DNA from: Platanthera guangdongensis
Taxonomy: Eukaryota; Streptophyta; Magnoliopsida; Asparagales; Orchidaceae
DNA length: 64,000 bases
Assembly (NCBI GenBank): GCA_039583875.1
Contig: CM077163.1
Coordinates: 112,725,213-112,789,212 of the forward strand
Direction: 5' to 3'
This document shows, in pieces, positions 22,986-34,309 of the stretch; within the stretch, counting starts at the first letter, position 1; every line of letters starts with the position of its first letter. Both the position numbers and the translations under genes were made by a program. The notes below the pieces were generated by a model. It had not been told where the DNA came from. It did not search any database and saw only the letters and a list, made by a program, of their open reading frames with translations.

Positions 22986-23273
22986 ATGGAGAAGAGGATG
23001 GAGCAATTGCAACAGGAACTGGGGGGCGAAGTAGAAGAAAGAGAGGAGGAAGATGCTAGAGGAGAAGGAGAAGTAGTGATGGTTGGAGGCATTGTGGGGG
23101 AGCCAGAAATGGCGGGAGAGAAGCGCAGAGAGATGGGGATAGTAGAAGAAAGAGAGGAGGAAGATGCTGGAGAAGGAGAAGTAGTGATGGTTGGAGGCAT
23201 TGCGGGGGAACTAGAAATGGCTGGAAATGAGGAGGGAGAGATGGAAGCGAAAGAGGAAGGGGAGCCAAAATAA
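22986..23273 (+). repeat. E: acidic linker with a duplicated segment of about 111 bp
   Basis: Two direct copies (about 23031-23115 and 23142-23222) beginning GTAGAAGAAAGAGAGGAGG and ending GGAAATGG encode EREEEDA...EGEVVMVGGI twice. The linker between protease and RT is Glu/Gly-rich and purine-biased. No function can be given; it looks like replication slippage in a low-complexity linker. Confidence 0.75.
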
Positions 23274-23489
23274 GATGGAGGGAGAAAAGGGAAGAGGAAG
23301 ATGGAGGAAGTGGGAGGGTCGCCCAGGAGGGGGGCCCGGCTGGAAAAAAGTAGAGCCTCACTGTAGGGAGGAGAGGGCGCAAGCAAGTGGGAGATGGAAA
23401 AGATTGGGCAAGAAATGATGATGGGTGTCGCGGAAGATGAAGTCAGGGAACAGGACGCGCTGAAAGAGCAGGAAGGAGAGGAAGAGCCA

Positions 23490-24960
23490 TCAAGGCTGAA
23501 GGCGGTCATGTAGGTACTCGAGGTAGAGATTCGCACCAAGGAAGGGAGAAAGGAGAAGGTAAAGATCAGCGGCGAACTCAGCCCGGAAGACAGAGAGAGG
23601 ATCAAGGCCTGCGTGCAAAAAAATATTGACGTCTTCGCGTGGAGAACCGCAGACATGCCCGGGGTCAATGCGGACGTCGCTTGTCACCGCCTCAATCTCG
23701 ACCCCAACACTCTCCCCATACAGTAGAAGAAGAGGGCCATCGCCTCCAAGATGGTCGGGCCTATTAGAGAGGAGGTAGAGAAGTTACTTAAGGCGGGGTT
23801 TGTGTCCGCCTGTAAGTATCCGGGGTGGGTAAGTAATATTGTAATGGTTAAAAAGGGGGAGGGTAGATGGAGAATGTGTGTGGATTTCTCTCTTTTAAAT
23901 AAAGCGTGCCCTAAGGATTGTTACCCGCTGCCCCGAATCGACGCACTGGTTGACTCAGTCGTCGGTTTTTCTTTTATGAGTTTCTTGGATGCGTTTTCTG
24001 GATATCACCAAATACGCATGAACCCTCCGGACGTTAAGGACGTCACCTTTGTCATAGAGGATGGGTGCTTCTGTTTTAATATGATTCCCTTCGGGTTGAA
24101 AAATGCGGGGTCGACCTACCAAAGAATGATGGATCGGATCTTTCGAAATCAGAGAGGGAGGAACCTCGAGGTGTACGTGGATGACTTGATGGTCAAAAGT
24201 AAGGACCTCGAAGCTCACGTCCTAGATCTTGATTAGACCTTTGAGACCCTGAAGAAATATAAAATTATACTCAACCCCCTGAAATGTGTTTTCGGAGCCA
24301 ATAGGGGAAAGTTCCCCGGACATCTTCTCACTCCATCAGGAGTGGAGCCCAACCCCGAGAAAGTAAAAGCAATCCTAGAGTTGGAGTCCCCTAGAAATGC
24401 TAAGGAGGTTTAGCGTCTCACCAGCAAGTTGGCCAGGCTAAGCAGGTTTCTCTCCCGAGCCGGAGAGAGATGCTCGCCTTTCTTTCGGACACTGCGGTGT
24501 GGCAAGAATTTTGAATGGACCCCAAAATGTGAGAAGGATTTCCAGGCGCTAAAGCAACAGCTCACCCGGACGCCTTTACTCCAGGGACCAAGGGAAGGAT
24601 AGGTCTTGTTTTTATACTTAGAGGTAGGGACTGGGGCTTTGAGCTCGGTTCTTGTCTGAGAAGAAGGGAAGAAGCAGTTTCCGATCTACTACGTGAGCAG
24701 GGTCTTAAATAAAGCGGAGCTCGGGTATCCCATCCTTGAAAAGTTAGCGTTTTCCCTCATCATCTCGGCCCGAAAGCTCAGACCGTATTTTCAGGCTCAT
24801 TCTATTCAGGCGGTAACGGATCACCCCCTCCATCACATCTGGGAGGGGGTAGAGCATTCTGGGAGGCTGTACAAGTGGTCAATAGAGTTCAGTGAATTCG
24901 ACCTCACTGTCGTTCCCCGGTTCGCCATTAAGGCACAGTCGGTGGCCGATTTCCTGGTAG
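23490..24960 (+). pseudogene. E: reverse transcriptase and RNase H, broken
   Basis: The lead-in KNIDVFAWRTADMPGVN (about 23618) is the typical Tat RT start. A stop at about 23725 precedes REEVEKLLKAGFVSACKYPG and RWRMCVDFSLLNKACPKDCY (23751 on), then NMIPFGLKNAGSTYQRMMDR and the active site YVDDLMVKSK with both Asp kept. Further stops at 24234, 24411, 24600 and 24658 interrupt the thumb and RNase H (FPIYYVSRVLNKAELGYP, LEKLAFSLIISARKLRPYF). The catalytic motif survives but the frame does not. Confidence 0.88.
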
Positions 24961-25330
24961 ACTACGTAGTTGAGGTCCAGGAGGCGGAAGTGTCCCCTCG
25001 GGCAACCTGGAATATGTTAGTAGATGGAGCGTCGGGAAGAAATTCCTTCAGAGGGGGAATGGTCTTGATAAGTCCGGAGGGGACCAAGATTGAACAGGCC
25101 TTAAAGATTCATTTCACGATCACCAACAACCAAGTAGAATATGAGGCAATCTTCGCGGGACTCAGATTAGCCCGGGAGTTGGTCATACAAGACATCGAGG
25201 CCTCTACCGACTCCATGGTGGTGGCAGGCTAGATCAAAGGGGAGTTCAAGACAAGGGAGCCCACCCTCCAGTTGTATCTAGGAAAGGTCATGGGCATTAT
25301 CGGACAGTTTCGAAGCTTTTCAATTCAGCA
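24961..25330 (+). pseudogene. E: second, archaeal-like RNase H domain
   Basis: WNMLVDGASGRNSFRGGMVL (first catalytic Asp), ISPEGTKIEQALKIHF, then NNQVEYEAIFAGLRLARELV with the Glu and ASTDSMVVAG with the next Asp. This extra RNase H next to the usual one is known from the Tat lineage. A stop at about 25230 follows the AG of DSMVVAG. Otherwise the domain is well kept. Confidence 0.85.
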
Positions 25331-25439
25331 TGTCCCGAGGGGGGAGAGCACTCAGGCTGACCAACTCGCCAAGTATGGCCCTCGAGCCGGGGGAACAATG
25401 ACGGAGCTCTTCAGGCCGTCTATAGAATAAGGGGAGCTC

Positions 25440-26698
25440 ATGGAGATATGCCAGCAGAGGTCTTGGATGGACCCCTTCATCACCTTTTTGGCATTAGGGC
25501 AGTTACCCGCGAAAGAACTCGACAAGACGCATACCCGATACAAATCGACGTACTACTTACTGAAAGATGGGGTTTTATATCTCAAGATATTATTGAGTTT
25601 GCTGGCCCGATGTGTGTCAGAGGAAAAGGTTCCAAAGGTTCTGCAAGAGATTCACTCGGGAGAATGCGGGAGTCACTCGGGGAGCCAGACATTAGAAGGG
25701 AGGGTGTTGAGACAGGGGTACTTCTGGCCTACCCTCAGGAAAGATGCGGAGGAATTCACGAAAAGGTGTCAAAAATGCCAGGAGTTCACCCCCCGTCCAG
25801 CTCCTTCCAGCCCAGAGGTTACGGAAAATCACAGCTCCCTGACTTTTCGCTCTATGGGGGCTAGATCTGGTGGGTCCTTTTCCCCAAGCGAGTGGCCAGA
25901 GGAAATTCCTACTAGTCATGGTGGACTACTTTTCGAAATGGCTGGAGGTGAAGGCGCTGACTAAGGTAACATCGAAGGTGGTCAAGAATTTCGTATGGGG
26001 GGAGATCATCTGCCGGCATGGGTTACCTCTGGCCATTGTAACAGATAACAGACCACAATTTACAAGTAGAGAGTTCGTTGATTTCTGCATCCATTTGGAA
26101 ATAGATCTCCGCTTTGCCTCTGTTCATCATCCACGGAGTAATGGGCAGGTGGAAGCAGCCAATAAGGTCATTATCAATCTGTTGAAGAAGAAAGTGGAGA
26201 ATTTGAGGGGGAACTGGGTGGAGCAGCTACCTTCAGTCCTGTGAGCCATGAGGACCACACCAAACACTACCACGGGAGAAACCCCGTTTAAGCTCTCTCA
26301 TGGCTCGGAGGCTGTCATACCTATCGAGTTTGAAGTCACATTAGCAAGAGTAGCAGTTGCAAGGGAAGGAGGCGAAGGATGGATAGAAGAGAACGAGGAA
26401 GAGCGGAGACTCTCTGGATCTCGTGGAGGAGCTCCGGGATTTGATGATGGTCCGGCAGGAGGAGGTCAAGCGCCGGATGGCAAGGTACTTCGACAAGCAT
26501 ATAAGGGTCAAGCAGTTCGAGAAGGGAGATTTGGTCCTAAAAAAGGTAGATGCAGCAGGTAGAAGGGCCTCCGTAGGGAAGCTCAATCCCAATTGGGAGG
26601 GTCCTTTTGTAGTAAAAGAGGTCTTGAAGTCAGGAGGGTACCAACTCCAGGATGTGGACGGGGTATCCCTCGATCGAGCCCGAAGTGGTGATGATTAA
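25440..26698 (+). pseudogene. E: integrase, broken
   Basis: The zinc-binding part EIHSGECGSHSGSQTLEG and RCQKCQEFTP is at about 25650-25790. A frameshift near 25850 leads to LDLVGPFPQASGQRKFLLVM with the first Asp, ATVTDNRP-like TDNRPQFTSREF with the second, and HPRSNGQVEAANKVI with the Glu. A stop at 26242 and a frameshift near 26400 precede the C-terminal part RMARYFDKHIRVKQFEKGDL and LNPNWEGPFVVKEVLKSGGY. F is inserted 23 bp after the final codons. Confidence 0.87.
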
Positions 26699-26866
26699 TA
26701 GAGATTTTACCCGTAACACTTTGTTGGGTACATTGGTCAAATGTACCTGATTTGAAGAAGCCTCACCCAACTCAATGATATACATCATAATGTATTTGAT
26801 GTATGTTTGAGTTACTTGTGCAGGTTAGGTATTCACTGGACTGAAGCTAAAACTTTCTAAGTCCAT

Positions 26867-27850
26867 GTGTCGACACCCAGAGGGAAAGTGTCGACACTTG
26901 AGAAAGCTTGTGTCGACACCCAGACAAGCAGTGTCGACACTTGGAGTCATTGTGTCGACACCTGGGATGCAGAGTCGACACCAGACAGAAAGTGTCGACA
27001 CAAGGAGCTGTGTCGACACTCAGTGAAGAAGAATGCAGAGAAGCAGTGTCGACACTTAGCAGAAGTGTCGACACCTAGAAGAGCAGTGTCTACACCAGAA
27101 AGTGTCGACACTTGGAATGTGTCGACACTCAGCAAAAGTCTGCAGAGTCTAAGTACAAGTGTCGACACTCAACACAATGTGTCGACACTATGCAGAAGAG
27201 TCAACATTTAAAGTAAGTGTCGACACCCAGCACAATGTGTCGACACTTAACAAAAGGAGTCAGCATTTGAAGAATGTGTCGACACTCAGCACAATGTGTC
27301 GACACACTATCAGAAGAGTCAGCACTTGAAGTAAGTGTCGACACTTAACACAATGTGTTGACACTCAACAGAAGACTCAACACTTGAAGAAAGTGTCGAC
27401 ACAAGGAGCTGTGTCGACACTTAGCAAAGAACAGAAAGAACAGCAGATTATTCTAAGTACAAGTGTCGACACTAAAGGAATGTGTCGACACTCAGCTGAA
27501 GTCTCAACACAAGAAGATGTGTCGACACAAGGAGCTGTGTCGACACTCAGCAAGAATCAACATAAAAGACTATGTGTCGACACCAAGAAGCAGTGTCGAC
27601 ACTTGACAGATTCAACACAAGAAGTTGTGTCGACACAAAGGAGATGTGTCGACACTTAGAAGAATACAGTTGAAGATAGAAGATCAAGTACTTGTGTCGA
27701 CACTCAATTTCAGTGTCGACACATGCAGAAGAATCTGTGTCGAGACATACACGGAAATGTGTCGACATCTTGTAGACTTGTGTCGACACTTACACAACAT
27801 GTGTCGACACTTGGACTATAAGTGTCGACACTTAAGAACAGAAAGTCTCG
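26867..27850. repeat. F: U3 array of the palindrome GTGTCGACAC, 5' LTR copy
   Basis: I count about 33 exact copies of the 10-bp perfect palindrome plus about seven one-base variants (GTGTCTACAC, GTGTTGACAC, GTGTCGAGAC and similar) in just under 1 kb, about one per 30 bp with irregular spacers, often CAACACAAT, TTAGCA or AAGAAG-like. Each copy holds a CpG at its centre. Palindrome arrays in Sirevirus LTRs are known in general; I do not recall this motif. Confidence 0.95.
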
Positions 27851-27987
27851 ACACTATCTGACAGTTAGAGAATTTCAAGAATTGACTGAATGACATGACA
27901 GCTGCCGTTCCAGCCGGTCTACAGCACTTGTCAGAAATGTCAGGAGTCAGTTATGAACTGGACCAGCCGGTTACCATGAAGAAGGCC

Positions 27988-27995
27988 TATAAATA
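27988..27995 (+). promoter_or_regulatory. F: 5' LTR TATA box
   Basis: CCTATAAATAAGC, about 140 bp after the last palindrome; the 3' LTR has the same site (TATAAATAG) at 38988-38995. Transcription would start about 30 bp further on. Confidence 0.75.
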
Positions 27996-28945
27996 AGCAC
28001 CTACAGTTTACAGAAATTATTGTTAAGGTTGTTAAGGTTGTTGTTAAGAGTTAACAGAAGAAGATTAAGTTCTGATTGAGTTCAGATTAATCTAAGAGAT
28101 TTGTTCAAGTGGTTGCTGATCAAGTTATCCAAGTGATACAAATCAAGAAGATCTTGCTGTCCAACGGCAGATCTAAGAAGTTGGAGAGAGAGAGCTCCAA
28201 TCAAGAATTCAGTCTTTGGAACTAGGCTGAGAAGAAGGATTCAGAAGCATTTGGATCTTAAGAAGCAGAGGTCAAGGAACAACTGCAGAGGATTCAGACT
28301 TATTCAGTTCTACTCAAGAAGCTTTGAAGGAAGCTAAGTCAGTTTGGATCTATCTGAGTTCTTCCAAGAACTCAGCAAGAAACTCTCAACTCCTCTCTTA
28401 TTTTCTGAGTTGTTGAGTTAGCTTGTAGGATCTTTGGATCTGAGTGCATTGTAAGCCTAAATTTATAAAGGCTGAGGGTAGGGCTTGATAGCCTGAGTGT
28501 AGGAGTTAAAGAACTCTGAGTGTAGGCCTTGATTGGCTGAGTGTAGGCCTGGGTTGCTGAGTGTAGGCCTTTGTGGCTGAGTGTAGGCCTTTGTGGCTGA
28601 GTGTAGGCTTTGGAGAAAGCTGAGGTGTAAGGCTTTGGGCCTGAGGTGCAGGAACCTATTTGGGTTCTGAGACAGTGAAGAAGTTTGGCCAAATCTAGTA
28701 CACTGCTAGATAGGCGAAGGGGGAAAGTGGATGTACCCAGATCTTGGGGAACCACTATAAATCACTGTGTGCTGTGCTGTGTTTGTGCTGTGGATGATCT
28801 GTGTTTGTTTGATTATTGCTGATTGCTGTAATAAACTAGTTAGAAATCTGTGAAATAACTGTTTGGCTGCCAACAAAGTTAGAAAAGGATTAGGTCACCT
28901 ATTCACCCCCCCCCCTCTAGGTGTTTAGGTACCATATCTTACAAG

Positions 28946-28961
28946 TGGTATCAGAGACAGG
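28946..28961 (+). other. F: primer-binding site for initiator tRNA-Met
   Basis: TGGTATCAGAGACAGG, two bases after the LTR; complementary to the 3' end of initiator tRNA-Met with one mismatch. Confidence 0.9.
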
Positions 28962-29059
28962 TTCCTCAAAATAAGGACTAACAGTCTAAGGAGATCCTGT
29001 TTGGCAGAAACAGTCTAAGTCAGAAAATAGATTCAAGAAATTCAAGAACTTCAAGAAAC

Positions 29060-31102
29060 ATGGGTTCTTATGAGAATCACAAAGAGTTGGGTTCCATGAA
29101 GTTACCCATATGCAGGAAGGAGATCTTTGGAATCTGGAAAGAGAGGGTAAGGCTATTTATGGAAGCCTCTGACCCTAGAATCTACATTACAGTTAAGGAA
29201 GGGCCTTATGTGCCAATGAAGATTTCAGTATTAGATGCAAATCAGAGGACTCCAAAGGATTTCTCTGAGATGACCAAGGATGAGATTGTCCTAGCAACCA
29301 TGGACAAGAGGGCACAGAACATAATAGTTAGTGCCATTGATGATGCCACCTTTCAGAACTTAATTCACTGTAAAACAGCAAAAGAAATGTGGGATACTCT
29401 CATTGTCTATATGGAAGGTTCTGAAGAAGTTAGGCAAGATAGGAAGTCCTTGCTTAATCAAGAGTATGAGAGCTTTAGGCAAGGAAAGGGAGATAGCATC
29501 ACTGAATGCTACAAGAAGTTCTATAGAATAGTTAATGAATTCATGTCTTATGGAAGAGAGTTCAGCAACTATGAACTAAATGACAAATTCCTGAGGTCCC
29601 TAACCAAAGATTGGGACACCAAGATCTGTGCCATAAGAGAAATGACAAAGTTGGGAGAAATTCCTCCTCCTACACTGTTTGGCAAGTTATTGTCATATGA
29701 GATGCAGCTGACAGTGAGGAAAGAGGAGGAGAAATCTACTAGGACTGAGCACAAGGAAAGGACTGTTGCTTTCAAGACAGAAGTTCCCAGAAAATGCAGG
29801 ACTAAGTCATCAACTCCACCTCCAGAGGTAGTTGAATCTGAGTCAGAAGAGTCTGTCAGTACAAAGTCTACAAGCAGTGAAAGTGATGAAGACTTTGCTG
29901 CCTTCACTAGACACTTTCAGAAATTCCTGAAGAAGAAACAGTGGAGGTCCAGACCATCTACTTACAAGGGAAAAGAAGTCTTGAATCAGGAGAAAAAGCC
30001 TTCAAAGAAGGACAGGAAAAAGACAAAGACAAGCAAGGCAACAGGATCAAAGATTGTGTGCTACTGCTGCAATAGACAGGGTCATGTCATTGCTGATTGT
30101 CCTGAGAAAAGAAAAGAATCAAGTGACAGGAAAAAGACTCACCTCAAAGGGAAGAAAGAGAAGTCTTTTGTTGCCAAGAATGAGAAGACTCTTTCAGATA
30201 TTTCTTCTTCAGACACTGATACTGATGCTGAAGCCTACATATGGCTATTTGCTGAAGAAGAAGAAGAAGAATTTATGCAGATCTTGGAGTCAATTTATGA
30301 ACAAGAAGACTGCCAGTGCCAAGGACTGATGGCATTGACTGAGAGTACCAAAATCCTGGAGCAGCCAGGACCTAGTCAGGTACAAAGTCCAACTCTAAGT
30401 TCAGTTTCTTGTTCTAGTTCAGAATCAGAATCATCTACATCAAATGATGGAAGTGGTTCTGAGTCTGAGGATGATATTCATCAGCTCATAGATGAATATA
30501 AGGTGCTGTTGCAAGCCTACAAGAAAAGCAAGACCCTAGCCAAAAATCAGGCAAAGGAGATTGCTGATCTTAAGGCTGTTGCAACAGATTTTGAGAAGCA
30601 AATTGATCAAAAACTGAATGAGGTAGCCAGGCTGAAACACATTACAGTGATTCAGATGGGTACTGTCACATTTAAGAATGATCAAATTAAGAAACTGGAG
30701 ACAAATCTTCAGAAAGAGAGAGAACTGGTTGCAAAGTTTTCAAAGCCTAAATCAGTTCTACCTTTGATTGATGATTTTACTCATCACAAAGGTAAGGCTA
30801 GACTTGGTTTTGTTAAACCTGCTAGGACTGTTCAGGATCAGTCCAAGTCCAAGGGCAAGGCCCCAACATTCAATAAGTCAGCTGCAGTTAAGACAGCAAA
30901 GTCTGTACCTAAGCAAAGGTACAATAAGTTTGAATGTTGGTGTTGTGGCAAGGTTGGCCACTTTGCCTTGGATTGTTGGCACAATGCAAGTGCCAAAGGG
31001 AGTAGCAAGCTACCTGGTGGAAAGCCAGTAGGTAGCTGTGTCATGTTGCAAACTAACAATCACCAAGGACCCAAGTTTACTTTGGGTTCTAAGGTTCATT
31101 AA
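29060..31102 (+). CDS. F: Gag, 680 aa
   Basis: Capsid precursor. Residues about 20-215 carry the copia gag region (KEIFGIWKERVRLFMEASDP, LLNQEYESFRQGKGDSITEC, YELNDKFLRSLTKDWDTKI). Two CCHC zinc knuckles, CYCCNRQGHVIADC (about residue 333) and CWCCGKVGHFALDC (about 627), would bind the RNA genome; two widely spaced knuckles and a long acidic, coiled-coil-rich stretch between them (about 360-590) make it longer than the usual copia Gag, as in Sireviruses. It starts at the first ATG after the PBS. It ends at TAA (31100-31102) in the same frame as pol. Confidence 0.9.
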   Translation: MGSYENHKELGSMKLPICRKEIFGIWKERVRLFMEASDPRIYITVKEGPYVPMKISVLDANQRTPKDFSEMTKDEIVLATMDKRAQNIIVSAIDDATFQNLIHCKTAKEMWDTLIVYMEGSEEVRQDRKSLLNQEYESFRQGKGDSITECYKKFYRIVNEFMSYGREFSNYELNDKFLRSLTKDWDTKICAIREMTKLGEIPPPTLFGKLLSYEMQLTVRKEEEKSTRTEHKERTVAFKTEVPRKCRTKSSTPPPEVVESESEESVSTKSTSSESDEDFAAFTRHFQKFLKKKQWRSRPSTYKGKEVLNQEKKPSKKDRKKTKTSKATGSKIVCYCCNRQGHVIADCPEKRKESSDRKKTHLKGKKEKSFVAKNEKTLSDISSSDTDTDAEAYIWLFAEEEEEEFMQILESIYEQEDCQCQGLMALTESTKILEQPGPSQVQSPTLSSVSCSSSESESSTSNDGSGSESEDDIHQLIDEYKVLLQAYKKSKTLAKNQAKEIADLKAVATDFEKQIDQKLNEVARLKHITVIQMGTVTFKNDQIKKLETNLQKERELVAKFSKPKSVLPLIDDFTHHKGKARLGFVKPARTVQDQSKSKGKAPTFNKSAAVKTAKSVPKQRYNKFECWCCGKVGHFALDCWHNASAKGSSKLPGGKPVGSCVMLQTNNHQGPKFTLGSKVH

Positions 31103-31108
31103 TTTGTT

Positions 31109-32728
31109 TTGCAGGTGAATCCAAGTGGCCATACCCCAACATGGTACTTGGATAGTGGATGTTTCAGACATATGACTGGAACAAGGGGACTACTGAAGGA
31201 CTATATTCCAATCAAAAATGGTCCTAAAGTGACCTTTGGTGGTTCTGAAAAAGGAATCATCAAAGGGTTTGGTAACATTTCTTCAAACCTTGTTACCATT
31301 ACTCAAGTGGCTTATGTTAAAGGGTTGAAACACAACCTTATAAGTATAAGTCAGTTAAGTGATGTAGGGTATGACATCTCAATTGTTAAAAATGGTTGTC
31401 ATATCAAGAGGTCAAGTGATCAAGAGATCATTTTGACAGGATATAGAAAGAGGAATGTCTACTGTCTAGACATTATGATTGAGAACAATGGTTCTCCTGT
31501 TTGTCTTGTAGCTGATGAGACAGTCTCTCATTGTGTCAAGTGGCACAAGAGGCTAGCTCATCTTAACTATAAGACTATTAGCAAACTCTTTAGCAAAGAG
31601 TTAGTGAGGAATGGTCCTCAAGTTAACTGTGTCAAAGATGGTATTTGCTCAGCTTGTCAAAAGGGCAAGCAGACTAAATCCACCTTTAGAAGCATAGACA
31701 ACAAAGATGCTGTGAGGTGTTTATACCTCTTGCATATGGATCTATTTGGTCCAATGCCAGTTCACAGCTTAGGTAGGAAGGTCTATACCTTTGTAGTTGT
31801 TGATGACTACTCAAGGTTTTCCTGGGTGTTCTTCTTAAGGCAGAAATCTGAAACACCTAGTGTCTTCTACAGCTTTGTCAAGCAAATTCAGAATCAACTA
31901 AATAGTACTGTGGTCAAAATTAGAAGTGACCATGGTACTGAGTTTCAGTCTGAAAGCATGACAAAACTATGTGAAGACTTTGGGATATTTCAAGAATTCT
32001 CTTCACCTAGAACACCTCAGCAAAATGGCATTGCTGAAAGGAAGAATAGGACCTTGATAGAGGCTGGTAGAACCCTACTTAGTGATACATCACTGCTAGA
32101 ATATTTCTGGGCTGAAGCAGTTAACACTGCATGCCATGTGATAAATAATGCTACCATCACTAAAAGGCTAAACAAGACCCCCTATGAAGTAGTGAAAGGC
32201 AGGAAACCAAACCTATCCTATTTTAGGATCTTTGGTTGTAAATGCTTCATACTTAACAATGGGAAGTCTTACTTAACAAAGTTTGCTGCCAAGTCCCAAG
32301 AGGGAATATTTGTTGGGTACAGCAATAATAGTAAGGCTTATAGAGTCTACAACTTGACTACACAAGTTGTAGAAGAATCAGTGCATGTAGTTTTTGATGA
32401 GACAAAACTAATTAACAATGAGTTGTCTAGCAATGTATGCAGCCCCACAGGTTTGACAAAGAAATTGGACAAGCTTACTATAGAAGAGATGCCTGCTGCA
32501 AGACAGCAAGTAGAAGGCAATAGTAGTTGTCCAGGTGGAGAACTACATGTGCCAATAGCTGAAGAAATACAAGAAGTACAGCATGATGCAGATGCTGAAG
32601 AAGTTCAACCTGAAGTTAGGATGCCACCAACCAACAGGCATCTAAGAGATCATCCAGTAGAGCTGATTATTGGGGATCCAAGACAAGGAGTTCAAACAAG
32701 GAGCAGATATCAGAATGCTGCAATTTAA
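31109..32728 (+). CDS. F: Pol part 1, protease and integrase
   Basis: Same frame as gag, six bases after its stop. The protease signature WYLDSGCFRHMTG is at about residues 12-24. The integrase zinc region KWHKRLAHLNYKTISKLF and CSACQKGKQTKS is followed by the core with HMDLFGPMPV (Asp codon 31739), RSDHGTEF (Asp codon 31928) and PQQNGIAERKNRTL (Glu), so DDE is complete. KPNLSYFRIFGCKCF follows. It ends at TAA 32726-32728, in frame with the RT downstream. The stop probably replaces a sense codon, because the family normally reads straight on. Confidence 0.9.
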   Translation: MQVNPSGHTPTWYLDSGCFRHMTGTRGLLKDYIPIKNGPKVTFGGSEKGIIKGFGNISSNLVTITQVAYVKGLKHNLISISQLSDVGYDISIVKNGCHIKRSSDQEIILTGYRKRNVYCLDIMIENNGSPVCLVADETVSHCVKWHKRLAHLNYKTISKLFSKELVRNGPQVNCVKDGICSACQKGKQTKSTFRSIDNKDAVRCLYLLHMDLFGPMPVHSLGRKVYTFVVVDDYSRFSWVFFLRQKSETPSVFYSFVKQIQNQLNSTVVKIRSDHGTEFQSESMTKLCEDFGIFQEFSSPRTPQQNGIAERKNRTLIEAGRTLLSDTSLLEYFWAEAVNTACHVINNATITKRLNKTPYEVVKGRKPNLSYFRIFGCKCFILNNGKSYLTKFAAKSQEGIFVGYSNNSKAYRVYNLTTQVVEESVHVVFDETKLINNELSSNVCSPTGLTKKLDKLTIEEMPAARQQVEGNSSCPGGELHVPIAEEIQEVQHDADAEEVQPEVRMPPTNRHLRDHPVELIIGDPRQGVQTRSRYQNAAI

Positions 32729-32737
32729 TCCAGCTTT

Positions 32738-34276
32738 TTGTCTCAAGTTGAACCTAAAAGATTTGAAGAAGCAATACAAGATCCACAATGGACTGAAGCT
32801 ATGCAAGAAGAGCTAAATCAGTTCAAGAGATGCAAGGTCTGGGAATTGGTTCCTAAACCTAAAGACCATAATGTTATAGGAACTAAGTGGATCTACAGAA
32901 ATAAGTTAGATGAACAAGGGGTCATCATTAAGAATAAAGCAAGACTGGTTGCTAAAGGATATAGGCAAGAAGAAGGTATTGATTTTGATCAAACCTTTGC
33001 TCCAGTAGCCAGACTGGAAGCCATAAGAATGTTCTTGGCCTATGCAACCTATCAAGGATTCAAGGTTTACCAGATGGATGTCAAGTCAGCATTCTTAAAT
33101 GGTAATCTTAAGGAAGAAGTATATGTGGAGCAGCCTTCAGGTCTTATTGATCCAACTCAACCTCATTATGTCTATAGACTTAGGAAAGCATTGTATGGGT
33201 TAAAACAAGCTCCTAGAGCTTGGTATGAAACCCTATCTAGTTTCCTCATTGAGAACAAGTTCACAAGGGGGAAAATAGATAAGACTCTATTCCTTAGGGA
33301 ATCTAGAGGCAAAGTCATACTTGTCCAAATATATGTAGATGACATTATATTTGGGTCTACTGAAAGTAGCCTTTGCAAAAAGTTTGCAAAGCTTATGCAA
33401 AGTCAATTTGAGATGAGTAGTATGGGAGAGCTAAAGTTTTTCTTGGGTCTCCAAGTTAAACAGACTGAAAGTTGCATGTCCATATATCAGTCCAAGTTCA
33501 CCCTAGAACTCATAAGGAAATATGGTATGGATTCATCCAGTACCATGAAGACTCCTATGGGGTCAAGTATGTCTCTTAGCAAGGATGATGCAGGGAAACC
33601 TGTAGATGAAACCTTGTATAGAGGGATAGTTGGCTCCTTACTATACTTGACTGCAAGTAGGCCTGACATTATGTATGCTACATGTGTTTGTGCCAGGTAT
33701 CAAGCCTGCCCTAAAGAGTCTCACTTGACTGCAGTCAAGAGAATTTTGAGATATCTAAAGGGCACTCCCTATCTAGGCCTCTGGTACCCTAGGAATGGAG
33801 ATTTTGATCTAACAGGTTATTCAGATGCAGACTTTGCAGGATGCAAAGAGGATAGAAAAAGTACTACTGGAACCTGTCAATTCCTAGGAGGAAGACTAAT
33901 TTCATGGAGCAGCAAGAAGCAAACCAGTGTGGCTATCTCCACAGCTGAGTCAGAGTATGTAGCTGCAGGAAGTTGCTGTGCTCAACTTCTATGGATTCAA
34001 CATCAGCTAGTGGACTATGGATTTCAGGTAAGTAGAACTCCACTTTACTGTGATTCTACAAGTGCTATTTCAATAGCTAACAACCCTGTATCTCATAGTA
34101 GAACAAAACATATTAAGATTAAATATCACTTTCTTAGGGAGCATGTAGAAAGAAATGATATTGCACTTGAATATGTTAAAACTGATAATCAGATAGCTGA
34201 CATGTTTACTAAGCCCTTAGAAGAAGCTAAGTTCAATAGATTCAAAATTGAACTAGGTATGATAAACTTAGACTAA
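32738..34276 (+). CDS. F: Pol part 2, reverse transcriptase and RNase H
   Basis: Frame unchanged from the integrase part. [77 protein letters not shown] and the active site YVDDIIFGS with both Asp. RNase [51 protein letters not shown], then [17 protein letters not shown]. All catalytic residues seem present. It ends TAA at 34274-34276. Confidence 0.92.
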   Translation: MSQVEPKRFEEAIQDPQWTEAMQEELNQFKRCKVWELVPKPKDHNVIGTKWIYRNKLDEQGVIIKNKARLVAKGYRQEEGIDFDQTFAPVARLEAIRMFLAYATYQGFKVYQMDVKSAFLNGNLKEEVYVEQPSGLIDPTQPHYVYRLRKALYGLKQAPRAWYETLSSFLIENKFTRGKIDKTLFLRESRGKVILVQIYVDDIIFGSTESSLCKKFAKLMQSQFEMSSMGELKFFLGLQVKQTESCMSIYQSKFTLELIRKYGMDSSSTMKTPMGSSMSLSKDDAGKPVDETLYRGIVGSLLYLTASRPDIMYATCVCARYQACPKESHLTAVKRILRYLKGTPYLGLWYPRNGDFDLTGYSDADFAGCKEDRKSTTGTCQFLGGRLISWSSKKQTSVAISTAESEYVAAGSCCAQLLWIQHQLVDYGFQVSRTPLYCDSTSAISIANNPVSHSRTKHIKIKYHFLREHVERNDIALEYVKTDNQIADMFTKPLEEAKFNRFKIELGMINLD

Positions 34277-34309
34277 GTTTACAGAATAGAAAATTGGCTA
34301 AGTAAAAAG

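Larger units (their letters stand above)
26722..28943 (+). repeat. F: 5' LTR
   Basis: Starts TGTTGGGTACATTGG, ends ACCATATCTTACA. U3 holds a GTGTCGACAC array (26867-27850), then TATAAATA at 27988-27995. The R/U5 side holds a row of five or six GTGTAGGC-containing units (TGAGTGTAGGCCTTTGTGGC, about 28500-28620) and a C run (28907-28917). Confidence 0.95.

Noticed and set aside
22964..23668. 234-codon minus-strand ORF rich in Ser/Pro
   Set aside because: It is the complement of the purine-rich acidic linker of E; low complexity, no motif, opposite to the recognised genes.
26867..27861. ORFs in several frames of the F LTR coding repeated CRH / VDT / MST peptides
   Set aside because: They are translations of the GTGTCGACAC array; open frames appear on both strands because the palindrome holds no stop in most frames.
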